In this document: positions 19,084-27,768 of the stretch, one piece after another
Layout of the letters: each line of letters starts with the position of its first letter
How positions within the stretch are numbered: position 1 is the first letter of the stretch
NCBI RefSeq assembly: GCF_001485475.2
Contig: NZ_DF977000.1
Location: 186,001-250,000, forward strand
Length of the DNA stretch: 64,000 nt
From: Tepidanaerobacter syntrophicus
Lineage (GTDB): Bacteria; Bacillota; Thermosediminibacteria; Thermosediminibacterales; Tepidanaerobacteraceae
Direction: 5' to 3'
Translations under genes and position numbers: made by a program
The notes under the pieces: generated by a model
What the model was told of the DNA's origin: nothing
The model's input: only the letters and a program-made list of their open reading frames with translations
The model's database searches: none

Positions 19084-20376
19084 TTAGATAAAATTTCTAA
19101 GAGCTAAATGTGCACATATTTGAATGGCTACTTTAAGGCAGGATTCATCAAAATCAAACCTGTTTGTATGATGATCGGATGCAATTGGAGTTTTAACTTG
19201 AAAATAAAGGGCTTTACCCCCTTGTGATTGAACCCTTTCCATGAAATATGTAGCATCATCACTGGCGCCAAAGTTACTTTCATTTTCTATTTTCGAAATT
19301 CCTAAGCTCTCACCAATCTGTTTTACTGTTTTAGCAAGCTCTTCATCGCCTTTGGCGCTTGGCGCACTGCCGGCATCTTTGATGTGGCAGCCAAGAGTGT
19401 ACATATTTGCGCAAGCCTTAAGTATGATTTTTGCTTTCTCCTGCATGTAATTATTTAATGCTGTAGTCTCGCCTCTAGTTTCAATTTTCATATGAGCACT
19501 TCCGGGTATTATATTGGCAGCTGTGCCTGCTGTCAATACGCCAACGTTTATGCGAGTGATTCCTTCACTGTGAGGTGCTATGGCGTGCAGATTAAGAGCT
19601 GCAGATGCAGCCCCCAGCAGGGCGTTTTTCCCTTCTTGCGGGCAAGCACCGGCGTGGGCAGTTTGACCTATATAATCAACATCTATTTTTGATGTAGCTA
19701 AAAAACCTGTGGTCTTAGCTACAAGGCTCACTGAATCAGCAGCTCCAAAGCCTATATGAAAAGCGAAAAAGTAATCCGCATCATCTACGACACCTGCCTC
19801 CACCATGGCTTTCGCACCTCTTACTCCTTCTTCAGCCGGTTGAAAAATAAGCTTTATCGTTCCGGATAAATCATCTTTGATTTTCATAAGAATTTCTGCA
19901 AGAGCCAGTCCCACTGCTGTATGACCATCATGGCCGCAAGCGTGCATTATTCCGTCATGCACCGAAGAAAAGCTTTCTTTGTATGGTCTGTGTTCATCAT
20001 CTTGAGCTTCTGTAATACTTAGGGCATCCATATCAAAGCGAAAAGCCATCGTAGGACCCGGCTTATCGGTATGAAGAATTCCTACAACCCCCGGCAGATT
20101 TTCCATCATCTCTATGATTTTAGGGTCCGCCCCTTCTTTTATCGCCCGCTTTATTTCGTTTAGTATTTCTTTCTGTGGGGGAAAACCCATGATCGCTTCT
20201 TCTTTTAGAATTTTTCTGCCAAGTTTTACTTCATAGCCTAAATCCATGAGAATTTCAGCTACTTTGCTGCTTGTGCGAAACTCCGTCCAGCCTACTTCGG
20301 GGTATTTATGAAAATCTCGGCGATATGCAATAACTTTCGGTTCTATCTTATTTACCAATGTTTTTATATCATACAT
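19084..20376 (-). CDS. M20 amidohydrolase, AbgA-like (p-aminobenzoyl-glutamate hydrolase subunit A type)
   Basis: 430 aa. Zinc-peptidase motifs: HACGHDGHTAVG (metal Cys-His/His), FQPAEEGVRGAKAMVEAG (Glu pair), HIGFG and the C-terminal SDHHTNRFDFDE. The insertion near residues 55-90 (KEEAIMGFPPQKEI) is characteristic of AbgA rather than HipO. In E. coli AbgA pairs with AbgB to split p-aminobenzoyl-glutamate after uptake by AbgT. Here it is last in an operon with an HipO-like M20 enzyme and an AbgT transporter; GGAGGAATAGC sits before the ATG, one base after the upstream stop. Substrate could be folate breakdown product or other N-acyl amino acids. Confidence 0.85.
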   Translation of the reverse strand: MYDIKTLVNKIEPKVIAYRRDFHKYPEVGWTEFRTSSKVAEILMDLGYEVKLGRKILKEEAIMGFPPQKEILNEIKRAIKEGADPKIIEMMENLPGVVGILHTDKPGPTMAFRFDMDALSITEAQDDEHRPYKESFSSVHDGIMHACGHDGHTAVGLALAEILMKIKDDLSGTIKLIFQPAEEGVRGAKAMVEAGVVDDADYFFAFHIGFGAADSVSLVAKTTGFLATSKIDVDYIGQTAHAGACPQEGKNALLGAASAALNLHAIAPHSEGITRINVGVLTAGTAANIIPGSAHMKIETRGETTALNNYMQEKAKIILKACANMYTLGCHIKDAGSAPSAKGDEELAKTVKQIGESLGISKIENESNFGASDDATYFMERVQSQGGKALYFQVKTPIASDHHTNRFDFDESCLKVAIQICAHLALRNFI

Positions 20377-20377
20377 G

Positions 20378-21565
20378 CTATTCCTCCTGCTGCAACAGTT
20401 CCATGCTCAATGCCACTAGTGCCTTAATGCCAATGGGTATGCAGCCTTCGTCAAAAATTACGCGGCTATTGTGTAGGGGCAATATTTCCTTGGCATTTCT
20501 CGAAGAAGAACCTAATTTCATATATACCGATGGCACCTCTTGAGAAATAAAGGAAAAATCTTCGCCGGAAGTTTCCTGGGGAATATCTTTTATAGTATCT
20601 TTGCCCATCTTTTCGATAAGAATTTCTTTTACTTTCTGCGTAAGGCTAGCATCATTTATCACCATAGGATATCCTTCTAGATAATTCATTTCAAAAAAGG
20701 CACCATGGCCGTAAGCTATACCCTTCCCTACCTGGTTCATATATTCCTTAATTTCATCTTCATATCCCGGCGTCATGATTCTTACAGTGCCTTCCATCTC
20801 CACTTTATCACATATAACGTTGTATCTCTGGCCGCCTGTGATTTTGCCAATGGAGATAACTACACTGTCCCGAGGATCTATCCGCCTTGATATTATAGTT
20901 TGCATGCTTGATATTACATCCGCAGCCGCTACCAATGCATCTATTCCTTGATGGGGAGCTGATGCATGACCGGATTTACCTGTTACTTTTAAAAAGAACC
21001 GATCTGATTTAGCTGTGCAAGGTCCGGAACATAAACCGATTTCGCCTACATAAAGCTGTGGCATTACATGTAGTGCTAAGGCATAGTCTACCTTCGGATT
21101 TTTAAGTATTCCTGCATCTATCATTGCCTTAGCCCCACCCTGTGGACTGCACTCTTCTGCCGGTTGAAATACAAATTTTATTTGCCCACAGATGCGATCT
21201 TTGTATTTTGATAACACTTTAGCTGCGCCAAGCAAAATAGCTGTATGAATATCGTGACCGCAGGCATGCATGATGCCGGCGACTTTTGAGCTAAAGGGAA
21301 GTCCGGTTTCTTCCTCAATAGGAAGTGCATCCATATCGGCTCTGAGGAGTAGAGTTTTTCCCGGTCGGTCGCCTTCCAAAATCCCTACTACGCCGTATCC
21401 GCCCACGCCTTCTTCCACCTTAAGGCATAAAGACTTTAATTCCTTTGCAACTAGTTCCGAAGTAGCTTTTTCCTCATAGCCCAGCTCCGGATTTTGATGA
21501 ATATGTCTTCTAATTGATATTATATGTTCTAAAATCTCGGATATTTGTTTTTCCAATTCTTCCAT
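20378..21565 (-). CDS. M20 family amidohydrolase (N-acyl-amino acid/hippurate hydrolase type)
   Basis: 395 aa. IRRHIHQNPELGYEEKATSELV opens the protein; metal and catalytic motifs HACGHDIHTAILLG, QPAEECSPQGGAKAMI and ALHVMPQ follow, with an inserted dimerisation domain about 180-290 (SGHASAPHQGIDALVAA). The family deacylates N-acyl amino acids or peptides. It is the middle gene of the abgT-hipO-abgA-like operon and shares the common ancestry of the next gene but is shorter, closer to HipO/amhX than AbgB. Confidence 0.87.
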   Translation of the reverse strand: MEELEKQISEILEHIISIRRHIHQNPELGYEEKATSELVAKELKSLCLKVEEGVGGYGVVGILEGDRPGKTLLLRADMDALPIEEETGLPFSSKVAGIMHACGHDIHTAILLGAAKVLSKYKDRICGQIKFVFQPAEECSPQGGAKAMIDAGILKNPKVDYALALHVMPQLYVGEIGLCSGPCTAKSDRFFLKVTGKSGHASAPHQGIDALVAAADVISSMQTIISRRIDPRDSVVISIGKITGGQRYNVICDKVEMEGTVRIMTPGYEDEIKEYMNQVGKGIAYGHGAFFEMNYLEGYPMVINDASLTQKVKEILIEKMGKDTIKDIPQETSGEDFSFISQEVPSVYMKLGSSSRNAKEILPLHNSRVIFDEGCIPIGIKALVALSMELLQQEE

Positions 21566-21593
21566 GCGATTTAGGCACTCCTTTTTGCAAGAT

Positions 21594-23123
21594 TTACATA
21601 TAAATTCCTGCTCCCGGTCCCAATGGTAAATCTAAGACCATCCACACTATCAATTGTAATGTCCACACTACCAAAAATATCAATGCATATGGCAGCATCA
21701 AAGACATCAAAGTCCCAATTCCAGCATCTTCATCATAGTGCTGAGCAAGACCCAAGGCTATGGGGAAGTATGGGAAAAGCGGTGTTATCGGATTGGTTGA
21801 AGAATCACCGATGCGGTATATTACCTGAGTCATTGCCGGAGAATAGCCTAACAGCATCAGCATCGGTACAAATATGGGCGCAAGTATAGACCACTTGGCA
21901 GATCCGCTGCCGATAAACAGGTTTACTATGGTAGAAAGCAATATTATTCCTATAATCAGCGGCAAACCTGTAAATCCCACATTTTGAAGAAATTCTGCCC
22001 CTTTTACCGCTATTACAACACCTATGTTAGTCCAGTTAAAATATGCTACGAACTGGCCTATGATAAAAACAAGAACTATGTAACTTGACATGGTTTTTAC
22101 TGCTTCAGCCATAAGTTTCGGTATGTCGCCGGCAGTTTTTATGGTGCCGACAGTCTTTCCGTATGCCACACCTATTGTTATAAAAAACAGCATTAGAATT
22201 GGAATAATACCGTTTAAAAGTGGCGAAGGTATAAGTCCACCGGTTTCAGCATTTCTTAAAATGGCATTTTTAGGTAGGACTGCAACAGCCAAGATTACAA
22301 GAAATATTAATGCTGCCTTGCCTGTATTTTTTAAGGCAAGATTTTCAATAGGCGTAAGGTCTTGGTTTTCGGCAACTTTTATTTTACCTTTGTATTCTCC
22401 AAGTCTCGGTGCTATGATTTTATCAGTAACCCATGCCCCTACAAAAGTAAATATAAATGTTGAGGCAAACATAAAATACCAGTTAATAGAGGGGTTGACC
22501 TGAATACTTGGATCTATGATTTTTACGGCTTCTTGGGTTATGCCTGCAAGTAGCGCATCAGTTCCTGCTATTATAAGGTTTGCGGAAAAGCCGGCGCAGG
22601 CTGCAGCATATCCCGCCATAAGACCTACTAGCGGATTTTTCCCCAGGGAAAGATAGATACTTGCCGCAAGTGTCGGTATAATGACTATGGAAGCATCTGA
22701 TGCAATGTTCCCATTTATGCCTACAAACATTACTGCTAAACTAATAGCCCATAAAGGTGCGCCATACATGGTTTTTCTCATGAAGGCAGACAGCAAACCC
22801 GCCTGTTCTGCAAGACCAATGCCCATCTGCATAGAAAGTACCAGTCCGAGAGGGGCAAAACCGGTAAAGTTTTTAAGGGCATTTACCAGCATCCACTCCA
22901 CGCCTTCTCGGGTTAAAAGGCTTTTGACCATAACTTCTTCCCCGCTGCCGGGATTTATCGCTGAAACTTGCAGTATAGATAAAACAGCAGATAGAAGCAT
23001 TATCCCTATAGTCAGATAAACAAACAGGAAAAATGGATGTGGCAGTTTATTCCCTACGCGCTCCACCCAATCCAAAAACCTTTCAAAACTGCCTTTCTGT
23101 TTTGTCAACTCATTTTTAGTCAC
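21594..23123 (-). CDS. AbgT-family transporter
   Basis: 509-aa membrane protein with roughly a dozen hydrophobic segments. AbgT family hallmarks are the N-terminal ERVGNKLPHPFFLFVYL, FAPLGLVLSMQMGIGLAEQAGLLSA, and the re-entrant hairpin GINGNIASDASIVIIPTLAA; a C-terminal GSGSAKWSILAPIFVPM block is also typical. Known members take up p-aminobenzoyl-glutamate or export sulfonamides. It starts with GTG at 23123 (GGAGG seven bases upstream). Being first in an operon with two M20 hydrolases argues for uptake of an amide-linked substrate that is then cut in the cytoplasm. Confidence 0.9.
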   Translation of the reverse strand: MTKNELTKQKGSFERFLDWVERVGNKLPHPFFLFVYLTIGIMLLSAVLSILQVSAINPGSGEEVMVKSLLTREGVEWMLVNALKNFTGFAPLGLVLSMQMGIGLAEQAGLLSAFMRKTMYGAPLWAISLAVMFVGINGNIASDASIVIIPTLAASIYLSLGKNPLVGLMAGYAAACAGFSANLIIAGTDALLAGITQEAVKIIDPSIQVNPSINWYFMFASTFIFTFVGAWVTDKIIAPRLGEYKGKIKVAENQDLTPIENLALKNTGKAALIFLVILAVAVLPKNAILRNAETGGLIPSPLLNGIIPILMLFFITIGVAYGKTVGTIKTAGDIPKLMAEAVKTMSSYIVLVFIIGQFVAYFNWTNIGVVIAVKGAEFLQNVGFTGLPLIIGIILLSTIVNLFIGSGSAKWSILAPIFVPMLMLLGYSPAMTQVIYRIGDSSTNPITPLFPYFPIALGLAQHYDEDAGIGTLMSLMLPYALIFLVVWTLQLIVWMVLDLPLGPGAGIYM

Positions 23124-23221
23124 ATGATTTCCTCCTTTTCGGCCAAATTTTGGTTATGTGGCCATATATGTTTTATTATGAATTCATCTTCTTCTCTTAA
23201 AATCCTTCTTGATTTTAAAAT

Positions 23222-23234
23222 GTATACAGTATAC
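23222..23234. promoter_or_regulatory. Palindromic operator candidate upstream of the AbgT operon
   Basis: GTATACAGTATAC, a 13-bp perfect palindrome about 100 bases upstream of the transporter start, in the position expected for a repressor site. It resembles GntR-type GTATAC operators. The binder is unknown. Confidence 0.5.
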
Positions 23235-23280
23235 TTGTCATCGCAAAAATTTCTTTATACCAAAAAGTTCTTTTAAACAT

Positions 23281-23307
23281 AAAAATACCGGTTACAAACA
23301 CCGGTAT
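23281..23307 (-). terminator. Terminator hairpin between the regulator gene and the AbgT operon
   Basis: ATACCGGT (23285-23292), 7-base loop, ACCGGTAT (23300-23307): 8-bp perfect stem, with TTTT on the minus strand and nine T on the plus strand. In the minus direction it lies 130 bases past the regulator stop. Confidence 0.75.
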
Positions 23308-23439
23308 ACTTTTTTTTTGTAAATTGTTAATTTTTAAATTGACTACATCTAATTAAATAAAGTTTGCACAATTCATCTTTAAAATAATTCCAGAAAATGT
23401 AATGATCTTAATATAATTAGTTTTCTAACTGAGCTAGCC

Positions 23440-24732
23440 CTATATTAATACTTGATATACCCGACTTGGCCTGCCCTTCCCTAATACACTTTTGTTTTCC
23501 AAAATTTTAGCCGCTCCTTTTTCTTCTAATTGAGCTAAAATCCTACGAGCGCTTCGCTGACTTATGTTCATGTATTCACTAAGTTCCTTAGCGGTCACCT
23601 TATTTTTTCCTAAGCGGCGCAGAGAAGATTTGAATTTACTCAAATTTATTACATTCATATTTAGTTTTTTCGCCAGCTCTTCCAAATCTAAATCTGCAAC
23701 ACTTTTTATTGCGCCCCTATCTTCTCGCATAGGTCCAATTACCTTACCTTCTTCCGTCACCAAAAAGCAGCAGTCGCTTCCGTTTTCCTTAGAAAGCTTT
23801 ACTGCCTGTCGGGCATTGGTCTCGGCCATCTTCGCTGTTCTGCCGAATCCTATTCCTACGGTTACTTTAAGATTCGTATTGGATTTTAGCGCTCGAAGCA
23901 GAGGCGAACCTAAAAATATATCTGTAGATTCTTCCAAACACCCGCGGGTAGTTATTATCATAAATTCTGTGTCATTTATCTTGGTTACTGTAGCGTTTGT
24001 CTGATCGCCATAGCCTAAAATTATCTGATAAAGCTCAAGAAGCTTTATTTGCAATTGATAGTTGGAGCTTTCATATAATGTATCTTCAACGTCTTCGACC
24101 CTTACTAATATAAGCGCCATTTGAGTTTCCTTAAGCTTGATACTTTCTCCATACATTATCGCTTTTTCCAAGCTGTGCCGGACGCTAGAAATAGTAGGCA
24201 ATATTCTATAGGCAGGGATGCCTGATTTCTTAAGCTCTTCATAAGTTTTGTTAAGACACGTCACTGCCGCATGGGTTTTGCCCTCATTCCATAAACTTTT
24301 ATGATAATCTACAAGTTTTCCATAGGGAAGATATTTATCGTAATCCATTGTGAATACCTGGGTAAGCGGCAGATTAAGTTCCATATAAGTTTCCTCGATA
24401 TCGCGACGGCTTATCGTATCAAAGCTCAAAGCAGAAACATCTTTGCCATCACGATAAATGTCAAAAAGCACCTTGTAAAGGCTCGTCCCGTTTCTAGGGA
24501 TATAAACCCCGGGTGTCTCAATATTGACATTGGATTTTACCCAAAAGTAAGGTGCCTGACCACTATAAAGTATTATATCCACATCTTGGGCCATTGTTGC
24601 AATATCCCCAAGGTCTTCAAAATTTTCATAAGCTTTTTCAACCACCGTAATCTCTCTGTCAAACTCACGCAAGACTTTTCTTAGTAAAATCAGAGAGTCT
24701 TCCGGTCCAACAATGCCTAGACGTATATTCAT
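23440..24732 (-). CDS. Transcriptional regulator with N-terminal sensor, cyclase/GGDEF-like middle domain and C-terminal winged HTH
   Basis: 430 aa from the ATG at 24732 (AAGG eight bases upstream; the earlier in-frame ATG at 24798 lacks one). Residues 1-190 (MNIRLGIVGPEDSLILLRKVL...) look like a Rossmann-type receptor domain comparable to PrpR-N. Residues 200-340 contain ALILVRVED and VTVGIGFGRTAKMAETNARQAVKLS, the pattern of nucleotide-cyclase/GGDEF-like folds that lost GGDEF. The C-terminal 80 residues (NKVTAKELSEYMNISQRSARRILAQLEEKGAAKIL) form a winged HTH. I cannot name a characterised homologue. Its place just upstream of the AbgT-M20 operon, same strand, suggests it controls that operon. 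Confidence 0.65.
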   Translation of the reverse strand: MNIRLGIVGPEDSLILLRKVLREFDREITVVEKAYENFEDLGDIATMAQDVDIILYSGQAPYFWVKSNVNIETPGVYIPRNGTSLYKVLFDIYRDGKDVSALSFDTISRRDIEETYMELNLPLTQVFTMDYDKYLPYGKLVDYHKSLWNEGKTHAAVTCLNKTYEELKKSGIPAYRILPTISSVRHSLEKAIMYGESIKLKETQMALILVRVEDVEDTLYESSNYQLQIKLLELYQIILGYGDQTNATVTKINDTEFMIITTRGCLEESTDIFLGSPLLRALKSNTNLKVTVGIGFGRTAKMAETNARQAVKLSKENGSDCCFLVTEEGKVIGPMREDRGAIKSVADLDLEELAKKLNMNVINLSKFKSSLRRLGKNKVTAKELSEYMNISQRSARRILAQLEEKGAAKILENKSVLGKGRPSRVYQVLI

Positions 24733-24837
24733 GGATCTCGCCTTTCTCCCTATTATTATAGCTGAGTATTTTCTATATTTACTATAATAATGATACACTA
24801 AGTCTGAGCAGCAAGTCCAATACTTTTTGATTTCAAC

Positions 24838-24885
24838 AAAAAATCAGCCCCAATACACCCAAATTTTATGGGGTGGCAAGGCTGA
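24838..24885 (-). terminator. Terminator of the nucleoside operon (after rbsK)
   Basis: Minus strand TCAGCC...CACCC, loop, GGGTG...GGCTGA with an internal loop, followed by TTTTTT (24843-24838). It ends the long operon that begins at bmpA. Confidence 0.75.
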
Positions 24886-24921
24886 ATAATTAAAGTGTCG
24901 TTTTTAGTAGAGTATTTATAT

Positions 24922-25827
24922 TTATCGCATAGAAAAATAGCTGTCAACCATCTTTCTATCAGGCAGTGATGCTTGAGCACCTTCTCTGCTCACGGTTATA
25001 CCGGCTGCACATGTGGCAAATTCGATCGCTTTTTCAAGATCCATTCCTTCAGAAAGCCCAACTGTAACAGCACCTACGAAAGCATCACCTGCTGCCGTCG
25101 TATCTACCACAGGAAATGACATAGCGGGAAAGTGTTTTGTTGTTTTCTCATTTACTAACATAGAACCATTTCCGCCCAATGTTACAATCACATTTTCAAT
25201 GCCTTTTTTGTGCAAGCTTTTTGCCATATCTTCTATCGTGCCGCTGTTATTGCAAAGAATTGCAAGTTCTGTTTCATTGGGAAGTATCATATAGATACCT
25301 TCTAGCGTTTCATCGCTTAGCAAATGGGCGGGAGCCGGATTTAAAATTACCTTAATATTTTTCTTCTTGCAGAAATCAATTACGTATTCTATGGTACTAA
25401 TTGGTATTTCCATTTGGAGTATACAGTAGTCAGCATCTTGTAAAATACATTCATACCTTTTTATTTGCTCAATGTCAAGCCTGCCATTGGCTCCTTGATT
25501 TACGACAATTGTATTATCGCCTTTGTCCGAAACACATATATATGCTGTTCCGGTAGGAAAATTTGTATCGTATTCTACGGCTTTTACTTTCACATTATTA
25601 TTAACTAATTCATTATATAGTTTTTTGCCATAAGCGTCATCGCCAAGCCGGCCTATCATATAAACATTGCCGCCTAATCTGCTTGCTGCAATAGCTTGAT
25701 TGGCCCCTTTGCCTCCGCCATAAAGCTGCTGACCTTTTGCAAGCACCGTCTCGCCTATAGTCGGGATATGAGGCACCCTTATGACTACATCCATATTAAT
25801 ACTTCCAACTACGACAATTTTCTTCAA
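24922..25827 (-). CDS. rbsK: Ribokinase
   Basis: PfkB-family kinase making ribose-5-phosphate. Motifs are VVVGSINMDVV at the N terminus, the ribose loop GGGKGANQAIAASRLGG, and the C-terminal catalytic DTTAAGDAFVGAV with its base Asp. The start is a TTG at 25827 with GGGAGGG seven bases before it (301 aa); the ATG at 25878 would run into the lacI gene. It ends an operon with a nucleoside hydrolase, so ribose liberated from nucleosides is its likely substrate. Confidence 0.94.
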   Translation of the reverse strand: MKKIVVVGSINMDVVIRVPHIPTIGETVLAKGQQLYGGGKGANQAIAASRLGGNVYMIGRLGDDAYGKKLYNELVNNNVKVKAVEYDTNFPTGTAYICVSDKGDNTIVVNQGANGRLDIEQIKRYECILQDADYCILQMEIPISTIEYVIDFCKKKNIKVILNPAPAHLLSDETLEGIYMILPNETELAILCNNSGTIEDMAKSLHKKGIENVIVTLGGNGSMLVNEKTTKHFPAMSFPVVDTTAAGDAFVGAVTVGLSEGMDLEKAIEFATCAAGITVSREGAQASLPDRKMVDSYFSMR

Positions 25828-25849
25828 TCTAGAACCCTCCCACTCAGGT

Positions 25850-26863
25850 TTAAACTTTATCGGCAGGAAAAGCAACACTTTTTCTCACGGATAGTGTAGG
25901 TTTGTATTCCACCCTCAACTGTTTTAGTTCCTCGTTTTTAATCTTTTTTATTAGCATGGCTGCTGAAATTATACCCATCTCATAAGTCGGCTGTTTAACT
26001 GAAGTTAGGGGAGGCGACAGTATTTCTGACAAAAATATGTCATCAAAACCGACTACGGATATATCATAGGGGATACTCAGGCCCTCATCATGAACTGCTT
26101 TATATACCCCATATGCCATCATGTCGTTTGAGGCAAAGATTGCAGTTGCTCCTGCTTTTAAAAGTTTTTTTGCGCCAAGTTCTCCGCTTTTTGTTTTAAA
26201 ATTACCCTCATATATTAACTCCTCATTAAAATCAATATGTGCTTCTTTTAGCGCCTTTTTGTAACCCTCAAGACGTTGTATTGCAAGTTTAGGTTTTAGT
26301 GGCCCTGTAATACAACCTATTGCCTCATGCCCAAATTCTGTCAAATGTTTCGTCGCAAGGTAGCCGCCCATGACATTATCAATAAATACAGCCAATATAT
26401 CTTCATCATCAAATGCCCGGTCAAGCACTATAACAGGAAAACCCTTACTGTTTAGTTCTCTGATTTCTCCATGATTTGACAGTGCTGTAGAAAGGAAAAC
26501 TATTCCATCTACATGTTTTGACTTTAAAACGCTTAAATATTGGTTTTCTTTTTCGGGATCATCGTCTGTATTGCATAGGATAACATTATAACCTTCGCAA
26601 TTTGCTCCATCTTCTACGCCTCTGGCAAGCTCGGCAAAAAAAGCATTGGATATGTCAGGTAAAAGCAGGCCTATAGTATTAGTTTTCTTAGTTACAAGAC
26701 CTGTAGCCAATGCACTTGGAATATAATTATATTCGTCAATTACTTTTAATACCTTATTTCTTGTTTTGTCGCTTATATCATCATCTTTTTTATTAATTAT
26801 TTTAGAAACTGTGGTAATGGACACTCCGGCCTTTTCAGCAATATCTTTAATTGTAATAGACAT
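25850..26863 (-). CDS. LacI-family transcriptional repressor
   Basis: 337 aa. HTH at 3-25 (TIKDIAEKAGVSITTVSKIIN), hinge PSALATGLVTKKT, then a periplasmic-binding-protein-like effector domain (GLLLPDISNAFFAELARGVEDGA...IFASNDMMAYG). Genes around it encode nucleoside uptake and cleavage plus ribokinase, so ribose or a nucleoside is the likely inducer, as for RbsR. Two tandem TAAAACGCTTTA sites at the bmpA promoter fit its operator class; I infer it binds them. Confidence 0.93.
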   Translation of the reverse strand: MSITIKDIAEKAGVSITTVSKIINKKDDDISDKTRNKVLKVIDEYNYIPSALATGLVTKKTNTIGLLLPDISNAFFAELARGVEDGANCEGYNVILCNTDDDPEKENQYLSVLKSKHVDGIVFLSTALSNHGEIRELNSKGFPVIVLDRAFDDEDILAVFIDNVMGGYLATKHLTEFGHEAIGCITGPLKPKLAIQRLEGYKKALKEAHIDFNEELIYEGNFKTKSGELGAKKLLKAGATAIFASNDMMAYGVYKAVHDEGLSIPYDISVVGFDDIFLSEILSPPLTSVKQPTYEMGIISAAMLIKKIKNEELKQLRVEYKPTLSVRKSVAFPADKV

Positions 26864-26968
26864 ATCGTTTCTTCCTTAAAAAATTTATGATGTTTTCTAC
26901 AGAATATTACATAATAGTTTAACTTACAAAATAAATATCATAAAAAAGAGTAGAAAGTCAAAATAAAC

Positions 26969-27709
26969 TTACTTCGTCAGGTAATCCATTAGATTTGCCC
27001 AAAGTATATCATAAAATTCCCAATTTACAAAAGCAGGGGGACCCCAATGAGGTGCACAGTCAGATGTAAATACTGCTGATTTCCCCTTTCCAAATTCGCC
27101 GACGGCTATAAAAGGATCGCCATCTATTGTGGCTATTACCTCTCCTTGAGGAATTGGTTTTGTTTTATTATAGCCAAGAAATTGCGGCCATTCCTCTGGG
27201 ATTCCTCTAAAAACCTCATGTTCTTTTACAATTATGGGCGATATGCCTTCAGGATGTTCTGCTCGGTCATCTATTTTTAGGCACTCTACCGGCAAGATAT
27301 CTTTTACAGGGGTAAATCCATATCTTGCTTTCGCATCAATTCCCGAAAAAGACATATAGCCTCCAATCATCATAAATCCTCCGCCTTGGTAAACATATTC
27401 TTTTAGAAGTTCACACCTGTTTGGTGTCTTTATACTTTTAGAAAACGTTTCCGGGCTTAGGAGTAAAGTATTCGATCCTATATCGGATAAGATAACGCAA
27501 GAATAGGTGTTCAATTCCGCTATAGAAGATGGAAATTGCACCGGAGCAAGATGGTTTGGAATAAATTCGACCACATATCCTGCTTTTTCAATAGCTTTGC
27601 GTATGTATTCAACGCCTTCTTCATATACAACAGTAGAAAAGCTGTCAAAGCCTTTTATATGAGTAGTTTGGCTAACCCATGATTCTCCAGCGATCAAAAC
27701 TTTCTTCAT
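26969..27709 (-). CDS. Putative glutamine amidotransferase-like protein (PF07090-type)
   Basis: 246 aa starting MKKVLIAGESWVSQTTHIKGFDSF, a signature of the cytosolic class-I glutamine-amidotransferase-like (ThuA-related) family. YVYQGGGFMMIGGYMSFSG and VGEFGKGKSAVFTSDCAPHWGPP resemble its flavodoxin-like core; I do not see the Cys nucleophile of true amidotransferases. The ATG at 27709 has AGGAGG nearby; an earlier in-frame ATG at 27784 has none. It sits between lacI and the M20 gene in the nucleoside operon. The reaction is unknown. Confidence 0.75.
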   Translation of the reverse strand: MKKVLIAGESWVSQTTHIKGFDSFSTVVYEEGVEYIRKAIEKAGYVVEFIPNHLAPVQFPSSIAELNTYSCVILSDIGSNTLLLSPETFSKSIKTPNRCELLKEYVYQGGGFMMIGGYMSFSGIDAKARYGFTPVKDILPVECLKIDDRAEHPEGISPIIVKEHEVFRGIPEEWPQFLGYNKTKPIPQGEVIATIDGDPFIAVGEFGKGKSAVFTSDCAPHWGPPAFVNWEFYDILWANLMDYLTK

Positions 27710-27768
27710 TAGTTTTTCCTCCTGTTTTGAGCAAAGTTGCCCAAGCAAAGTTGCCCACTTATTTAATT

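Noticed and set aside
24798-24980. 60-codon frame on the minus strand
   Set aside because: Overlaps the rbsK 3' end and its terminator in another frame; no start signal.
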